From positions 1-19,834 of the forward strand of contig JAJXVC010000012.1 in assembly GCA_021782295.1 (NCBI GenBank): a stretch of 19,834 nucleotides of DNA, read 5' to 3'. Made by a program: the position numbers and the translations under genes. The stretch is from a bacterium (GTDB taxonomy: Bacteria; Eremiobacterota; Eremiobacteria; Baltobacterales; Baltobacteraceae). Every line of letters begins with the position of its first letter. Positions within the stretch are counted from its first letter, which is position 1. The notes beneath the pieces are model-generated. The model saw nothing but the letters and a program-made list of their open reading frames with translations, did no database searches and was not told the origin of the DNA. Below, piece after piece: positions 15,884 through 19,834 of the stretch.

Positions 15884-17155
15884 CTACCGAACTTTGCCGA
15901 AGACCAACACGCTATTGTGACCGCCGAAGCCGAAGGAGTTCGAAAATGCGATGTTCACCGTCATTTTTCGCGCGACGTTGGGGACGTAATCGAGCCGACA
16001 TTCGGGATCGGGATGTTCGTAATTGATCGTCGGAGGCACGAGATCGTTGGCGACGGCAAGGACCGTCGCAACGCCTTCGATTCCGCCGGCGGCACCAAGG
16101 GCGTGGCCGTGCATCGATTTTGTCGAACTCACGGCGATCTTGGCGGCCCGCTCGCCGAACGTCTCTTCGATCGCTTTCGATTCAGCCGGATCGCCGATCG
16201 GCGTCGAGGTTCCGTGCGCATTGATGTAATCGACTTCATCGCGAGCGATTCCGGATTGCGCGATTGCACGCTCGAACGCGAGCTTGACGCCTCGGCCATC
16301 CGGATCGACGGCGACGAGATTGTACGCGTCGGCGGATTCGCCGTAGCCGAGTACTTCGCAATAGATCCGCGCATCGCGCGCCCGCGCATGTTCGTATTCC
16401 TCGAAGATCAGCACCCCTGAACCTTCGCCTAAAACAAATCCGTCGCGATCTCTATCGAACGGCCGGGAGGCCTTCGTCGGTTCATCGTTTCGGGTCGACA
16501 TCGCTTTCATCGAACAGAATCCGCCGATTGAAAGCGGCGTGACGCAGGCCTCGCTGCCGCCGGTCACCACGGCGATCGCTTCGCCGTTCGCAACGTTGCG
16601 ATAGGCAATCGCCATTGCGTCGTTCGCGCTTGCACAGGCGCTGGCGACCGAAAAAATCGGTCCGCGGAACCCGTGGGCCATCGAAATATGCGCCGGGCCG
16701 GCATTCGCCATCAACATTGGAATGAAGAACGGCGAGCAGCGCGACCACGTTCCTGCAGCCGCCGCCTTTTCCGATTCGAGCCAAAACGTGATGATGCCGC
16801 CGATGCCGCTGCCCATGACCGCGCCGATGCGCTCTTTCGTCGCTTCGTCGTTCGGCAAAGCAGCGTCGGCAATCGCCTCATTTGCCGCGACCATCGCAAA
16901 CTGCGTGAAGCGATCCATCCTTCGCGCCTCTTTGCGCCCGAGCAATGCGTCGCTGTCGAAATCGCGCACCTCGGCGGCGATTCGCGTCGTAAAGGCGGTC
17001 GCATCGAACGCCGTGATCGGGCCGACGCCCGAATCGCCGGCGGTCACGCGCCGCCAGAAATCATCCCGGGTATTCCCTAACGGCGTCACGGCCCCGAGTC
17101 CAGTGACGACCACACGTTTTTTCTCCAAAGCGGTAGGTAGGTACGGTTGCCCCAT
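15884..17155 (-). CDS. fabF: Beta-ketoacyl-ACP synthase II
   Basis: The 423-residue condensing enzyme elongates acyl-ACP with malonyl-ACP. The Cys-His-His catalytic set is present: C174 in SVASACASAND, H314 in NAHGTSTPIGD, and H351 in KSMHGHALGAAGG, together with K346. FGFGGHNSVLVF near the C-terminus is the usual closing motif. The family normally reads Thr where H349 stands. ATG at 17155 is preceded by GAGGGG six bases upstream; a shorter start at MVVTGL-like positions is not available, so about twelve extra residues precede the first strand. No acpP gene is next to it. It appears to be the first gene of the minus-strand block and is transcribed away from the cupredoxin at 17258. Confidence 0.96.
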   Translation of the reverse strand: MGQPYLPTALEKKRVVVTGLGAVTPLGNTRDDFWRRVTAGDSGVGPITAFDATAFTTRIAAEVRDFDSDALLGRKEARRMDRFTQFAMVAANEAIADAALPNDEATKERIGAVMGSGIGGIITFWLESEKAAAAGTWSRCSPFFIPMLMANAGPAHISMAHGFRGPIFSVASACASANDAMAIAYRNVANGEAIAVVTGGSEACVTPLSIGGFCSMKAMSTRNDEPTKASRPFDRDRDGFVLGEGSGVLIFEEYEHARARDARIYCEVLGYGESADAYNLVAVDPDGRGVKLAFERAIAQSGIARDEVDYINAHGTSTPIGDPAESKAIEETFGERAAKIAVSSTKSMHGHALGAAGGIEGVATVLAVANDLVPPTINYEHPDPECRLDYVPNVARKMTVNIAFSNSFGFGGHNSVLVFGKVR

Positions 17156-17257
17156 CGTCGACCCCTCTCCACTTCTCCACTTCTTCCCAGCCTGTTCCCC
17201 GAGGCCTCATATCGTCTTCGTATGCGGCGCGTAGCATGCGATTCACAGGAGGAACTC
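17156..17257. promoter_or_regulatory. Divergent intergenic region between fabF and cupredoxin
   Basis: These 102 bases must hold the start signals for both directions. On the minus strand the fabF leader is purine-rich, with an 8-bp tandem duplication (17167-17174 and 17175-17182) next to the GAGGGG ribosome site. On the plus strand a perfect AGGAGG lies at 17247-17252, five bases before the cupredoxin ATG. I could not identify a good -35/-10 pair for either direction, so the promoter assignment is positional. Confidence 0.5.
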
Positions 17258-17644
17258 ATGAAACGCACGCTTACCACCTTTATCGCAACGCTCGCTCTCG
17301 TCGCCCTTGGCGCCGGAGCCCGCCCCGCCGGCGCAGCCGGCGTCACCAATGACGTCGCAGCCGCTGGTGCTACGAAAATCGTCGCCAGTTCGGACGGCAA
17401 ATTCACACCTAGCAAGATCGTGATGTATGTCGGCAAAACGACCACCCTGCACCTGACCTCGTCAGGAGGAGTGCACGGACTCGTTTCTAATCGGCTCCAC
17501 ATCCCGCTCACCCGCATTCAACCGGGCAAGACCGTTACCGTCGCCGTGACCCCAACGAAGGCCGGCACCTACGTTCTTCCTTGCGCGATTTTCTGCGGTC
17601 TTAATCACGCGAATATGAAGCTAACGGTGATAGTAAAACAATGA
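17258..17644 (+). CDS. Secreted CuA-type cupredoxin (COX2-like single domain)
   Basis: The 128-residue protein starts at ATG 17258 behind a perfect AGGAGG. Residues 1-27 form a Sec signal peptide (KR, hydrophobic core, AGA-A), with no other membrane segment. The remainder is one cupredoxin domain with the ligand set of a dinuclear CuA centre: H73, then C109, C113, H117 and M120. The spacing C-x3-C-x3-H-x2-M is exactly that of cytochrome oxidase subunit II, whereas blue copper proteins have one Cys. Unlike subunit II there is no transmembrane hairpin and no coxA nearby. It likely shuttles electrons in the periplasm. Its stop overlaps the start of the heme-porin gene as ATGA, indicating coupled production. 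Copper loading is inferred, not shown. Confidence 0.87.
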   Translation: MKRTLTTFIATLALVALGAGARPAGAAGVTNDVAAAGATKIVASSDGKFTPSKIVMYVGKTTTLHLTSSGGVHGLVSNRLHIPLTRIQPGKTVTVAVTPTKAGTYVLPCAIFCGLNHANMKLTVIVKQ

Positions 17645-18819
17645 ATTTAAAAATCGGTCGTAGCGGATTGATCGTCGCACTGGGGATGGCTTTTGCCATC
17701 CTCGGTTCGGCGCGCCCCGCGAGCGCCATCCCGCTCTTCGCAAACGCACAGGGCGGCGTCAGCTGCCAGATGTGCCACACCTCTGTTCCCAATCTCAACG
17801 CCACCGGCCGCTACGTGCTGGCGACGAACTTCGCGCGCGTCCTCGACGCACACGCACAGATGGAGAACAACAAACACCTTCCCGTCGCGCTTGAGTTTAC
17901 GCTCAACAAGTCGAGCGTTGCCGATCCGACTTTCGGAAACAAAGTTATGGTCGGTGTGATCGACCTGCTCAGCGCGGGTTACCTCGGAAAAGATTTCACC
18001 TACTACGCGTCGGTGCCGATCGTCGAAGGCGGTATGCCCGCAGGCTCGATCGATCAAGGCTGGATCGCCTATAACGGGCTCAGCCACGGCAACGGCAGCT
18101 TCCAAGTCGGCATGTTCCCGACTCCGTTCTTCGCACCGTGGGTCGCGATGAATCTCTCGCTCTCGGGATATTCCTTCGCGGCACTCGGCGTCGGCAATAA
18201 CGGCGTCGGCGTCGGCGACAATCGCTGGGGCGCATCGTACACGCAGATCGGCTCGAAGGGGCTGATCGGCAACGTCGCCTACATGACCAACGAAGGCCCG
18301 ATCGAAACGGCCTACGACAGCGATACGGATAACGCCGCTGCCGGTGCCGTCGGTCAGTCGGTCGTCGGATCGTTGATGTACATGTGGCCGGAAACCCGTT
18401 GGTCGGGCGGCATCGCGTTCGAAGGCGGCACGACGCCGTTACCCTCGGGTGCGAAAGATAGCTACTCGCGCATCGGCGGACTCGTCTCCTACACCGGCCC
18501 GCGCTACATGTTGCTCGGCGTCGATCTGCAGGGCAACGATAACAACCCGCAAGATATCTCGCCGGCTGTCTCGTCGCAGAGCCATGCGTATTCGCTCGAA
18601 GCGATCTACAATGTCGTTCCGAAGATGGCGAACGTCGATCTGCGTTACGACACCACCAACGACGGCATGGGTACTGTCGGCAATTACTACATCGGCGACC
18701 TCGCCGTCAACATCCAACCGAACGTCGTGTTCACGGTCGAAGATGCCATGACGGTCGGCGGAACGCCGGTCTGGAGCTATCAATTGCTCTGGGGCGGTCC
18801 GTGGTGGAAGAACCACTAA
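17641..18819 (+). CDS. Cyc2-like monoheme cytochrome-porin (outer membrane)
   Basis: The 392-residue protein has a signal peptide (1-29, ending PASA), then at once IPLFANAQGG, the heme c motif CQMCH (42-46) and VPNLNATGRY (49-58). This short heme segment followed by a P-x-L-N-x-x-G-R stretch resembles the N-terminus of Cyc2, the fused cytochrome-porin used by Fe(II) oxidisers. Residues about 85-392 alternate polar and hydrophobic residues with many Gly, Tyr and Trp, as expected of a beta-barrel of Cyc2-like size. No distal axial ligand is obvious. The C-terminus, GGPWWKNH, lacks the usual final Phe. Function is inferred: electron transfer between an external donor or acceptor and the periplasmic CuA proteins encoded on both sides. 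An alternative is a heme-bearing porin with another role. Confidence 0.75.
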   Translation: MNLKIGRSGLIVALGMAFAILGSARPASAIPLFANAQGGVSCQMCHTSVPNLNATGRYVLATNFARVLDAHAQMENNKHLPVALEFTLNKSSVADPTFGNKVMVGVIDLLSAGYLGKDFTYYASVPIVEGGMPAGSIDQGWIAYNGLSHGNGSFQVGMFPTPFFAPWVAMNLSLSGYSFAALGVGNNGVGVGDNRWGASYTQIGSKGLIGNVAYMTNEGPIETAYDSDTDNAAAGAVGQSVVGSLMYMWPETRWSGGIAFEGGTTPLPSGAKDSYSRIGGLVSYTGPRYMLLGVDLQGNDNNPQDISPAVSSQSHAYSLEAIYNVVPKMANVDLRYDTTNDGMGTVGNYYIGDLAVNIQPNVVFTVEDAMTVGGTPVWSYQLLWGGPWWKNH

Positions 18820-18843
18820 GATCTCCACGGTAAGCGTCGCGAG

Positions 18844-18883
18844 AAAAGAACGGGCTCCCGAGATTCGGGGGCCCGTTCTTTTT
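18844..18883. terminator. Bidirectional rho-independent terminator
   Basis: A 14-bp stem (18848-18861 with 18865-18878, one G-T wobble) closes on a 3-base loop. It is followed by five T (18879-18883) for the plus strand and preceded by four A (18844-18847), which are T on the minus strand. It lies between the convergent stops of the cytochrome-porin (18819) and the second cupredoxin (18905), so it can end both transcripts. Confidence 0.93.
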
Positions 18884-18904
18884 GTGGTTGCTGCTTCGCG
18901 GAGG

Positions 18905-19300
18905 TTACTTGATAACTTTGACCGTCAGCACCATTCCGGCGTGGCCGACGCCGCAGAAGACCGAGCAGTGCACCTTGAACGTTCCGAGTTTTTTCGGGGT
19001 GAAGGTGACGGAGCTCGTCTTGCCCTTCAGAATGACGGTGTTGGGAATACCGAGATCCGTATCGGCGATCCCATGGGCGACATCCTTGCTGGTGAGCCGC
19101 AACGTCACCGGTTGGCCTTCATGAAGGGTAATCGTCTCGGGTTCAAACTCATAACGGCTCGCCGTTACGTCGATCGTCCGCGCCCCTTCGGCATGCGCGA
19201 CGGCTTTGGTCGCCTGGGCCGCCTCGGCATGAAGGGCACCGGCAAAGGTGCCGGTGACGATCGCCGCTGCAGCAAGCAGTGCGATTGGCTTGAATGACAT
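18905..19300 (-). CDS. Secreted CuA-type cupredoxin (COX2-like single domain)
   Basis: The 131-residue product is a paralogue of the cupredoxin at 17258-17644. A signal peptide (about 1-28, ending HAEA) is followed by an Ala-rich linker and one cupredoxin domain with the full CuA ligand pattern: H76, C112, C116, H120 and M123. The backbone-ligand position between the cysteines is Val. The ATG at 19300 is the only usable start; AAAGGAG lies 13 bases upstream, farther than usual. The gene converges on the cytochrome-porin and shares its terminator, but is driven by its own upstream region, so it may be expressed under other conditions. The most plausible role is a periplasmic electron carrier; copper delivery or sensing is an alternative. 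Confidence 0.87.
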   Translation of the reverse strand: MSFKPIALLAAAAIVTGTFAGALHAEAAQATKAVAHAEGARTIDVTASRYEFEPETITLHEGQPVTLRLTSKDVAHGIADTDLGIPNTVILKGKTSSVTFTPKKLGTFKVHCSVFCGVGHAGMVLTVKVIK

Positions 19301-19472
19301 GAAGATAGATAGACTCCTTTCAGTAATCGTCCCAACCCGGGGCTTCGACGCCTTCTGGGCGCCTCCCCGATAGAACGCTACCCGGCTCGCGGTCGTTCGC
19401 TTTCGCGAGCCTGCCCCGGCCGCTCGGTGGGGCAAATCGGCCTGGGAAGCGCCCCTCTACTAGGTATAGAGG
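19301..19472 (-). promoter_or_regulatory. Hairpin-rich probable 5' leader of the second cupredoxin
   Basis: Upstream of the minus-strand cupredoxin, several strong stems follow each other: 19384-19391 with 19404-19411 (8 bp, GGCTCGCG/CGCGAGCC), 19412-19417 with 19429-19434 (6 bp), and the palindrome 19454-19472 (CCTCTA/TAGAGG arms). The GGGGC at 19429-19433 could instead pair with GCCCC at 19451-19455, giving a possible switch between two folds. I recognise no known riboswitch family. The frame is open across this stretch, but the arginine-rich translation looks noncoding. Confidence 0.4.
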
Positions 19473-19509
19473 ATTGTACGGCAAATCGGTGTGCAACAAA
19501 CAGCCGTAT
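19473..19509 (-). promoter_or_regulatory. Possible promoter for the second cupredoxin
   Basis: On the minus strand TACAAT (19473-19478) is a good -10 candidate. A weak -35 (TTGTTG) lies 15 bases upstream, shorter than ideal. The 19-bp palindrome at 19454-19472 begins right after the -10, where a repressor site would block initiation. If this is the promoter, the leader is roughly 165 bases. Confidence 0.3.
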
Positions 19510-19536
19510 CTCGCGGCGGTACCTTTCCCACCTTCT

Positions 19537-19620
19537 TTACTGAGACGCAAAGCGTTTGCCATCCGACGGATCGCATACTCCCGGTGCGGCTGGCAAGCAG
19601 CGGGAACATTCGCGTGGCAT
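19537..19620 (-). CDS. Possible 27-residue cysteine-containing peptide
   Basis: A short frame starts at ATG 19620 with GAGGGG six bases upstream, the same spacing and motif as fabF and the glyoxalase-like gene. The peptide reads MPRECSRC at its start, giving a CxxC pair (C5, C8) and a third cysteine at C16, then a short charged tail. It lies about 240 bases upstream of the second cupredoxin on the same strand, so it could be a leader peptide or small metal-binding protein. I know no homologue; length alone means chance is a serious alternative. Confidence 0.22.
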   Translation of the reverse strand: MPRECSRCLPAAPGVCDPSDGKRFASQ

Positions 19621-19834
19621 CGGTATCCCCTCGCCCTTCGAGGGAAAAGTTTCCTTGACGTAAAGGTGCCCCCCTGAGTTGAGAAGAGTCGAGCGCAGCG
19701 GGCTGTTGCAACGCTTTTTATGCAACCGCGAACAGCGAAAGAATTCGTGAAATTTCTAAAACCCCGATCGGTGCCTATGTCGTTGCTCGCAACGAGTGTC
19801 CTCACGGCATGTCGTTCCGGATCCACCGGAATGC
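19621..19834. other. Right-end stretch with inverted repeats, no confident gene
   Basis: This stretch is less GC-rich than its surroundings. It holds hairpin-capable repeats at 19705-19726 (GTTGCA/TGCAAC), 19780-19795 (TCGTTGC/GCAACGA) and 19815-19831 (TTCCGG/CCGGAA). A plus-strand frame from ATG 19720 (or GTG 19747) stays open to the edge and contains a lipobox-like LTAC after a short basic and hydrophobic stretch, but the terminal palindrome and lack of a ribosome site make it unconvincing. Confidence 0.4.

Noticed and set aside
19532..19560. CTGAGA motif suggesting a thiamine riboswitch
   Set aside because: Only this hexamer fits; the second conserved half of the TPP riboswitch is missing on both strands.
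19612..19680. Resemblance of GGGGATACCGATG to the 3' end of the c-di-GMP-I riboswitch
   Set aside because: The conserved 5' elements of that riboswitch are absent, and the same short sequence is better explained as ribosome site plus ATG.
19320..19826. 168-codon open frame on the minus strand
   Set aside because: It is rich in Arg, Gly and Pro, shows no domain or motif, crosses several hairpins and lies in front of a gene with its own start; it reads as GC-rich noncoding sequence.
19720..19834. Lipoprotein gene starting at ATG 19720
   Set aside because: Only 38 codons are visible, there is no ribosome site, and the end coincides with a palindrome; kept only as an observation.

Overview
The window looks like a piece of the chromosome of a GC-rich, Gram-negative bacterium that makes a heptose-containing LPS. 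The evidence is the ADP-heptose genes, an LpxB-like transferase, GT9 heptosyltransferase-type genes and a predicted outer-membrane barrel. Start codons are often GTG or TTG, and many neighbours overlap as GTGA or ATGA. The gene set and style would fit a deep-branching phylum such as Eremiobacterota/Vulcanimicrobiota (WPS-2), but that assignment is an inference from general impression with low confidence. No tRNA, rRNA, CRISPR array, insertion sequence or phage gene was recognised.

From about 17155 down to 1, everything is on the minus strand, so transcription runs right to left. The first block is fabF, rnc, smc and purH (17155 to 10034): fatty-acid elongation, RNA processing, chromosome condensation and the last two steps of IMP synthesis. 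A 345-base gap follows (9689-10033), holding hairpin repeats with compensating base changes. Next come a glyoxalase I-like gene, hisS and accB. An LPS block, tightly coupled to accB, completes the strand: gmhA, the separate kinase (rfaE1) and adenylyltransferase (rfaE2) of ADP-heptose synthesis, an LpxB-like glycosyltransferase, then GT2, GT9, GT2, GT9 and a GT2 cut by the window edge. The enzymes supply ADP-heptose and the transferases probably build the inner core or a surface glycan. gmhB and hldD are not in the window.

The right end (17156-19300) is a separate accessory module. A secreted CuA-type cupredoxin (17258-17644) overlaps by ATGA a secreted protein with one heme c motif directly after its signal peptide, followed by a likely beta-barrel (17641-18819), an architecture resembling the Cyc2 cytochrome-porins. 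A bidirectional terminator separates it from a second, convergent CuA-type cupredoxin (18905-19300). The natural hypothesis is an electron conduit across the outer membrane, with the barrel-cytochrome as gate and the CuA proteins as periplasmic carriers. This is the most interesting part of the window.

The last 530 bases (19301-19834) contain no confident gene. They hold a hairpin-rich probable leader for the second cupredoxin, a palindrome next to a possible -10 element, a small cysteine-containing ORF with a good ribosome-binding site, and several inverted repeats at the very end.
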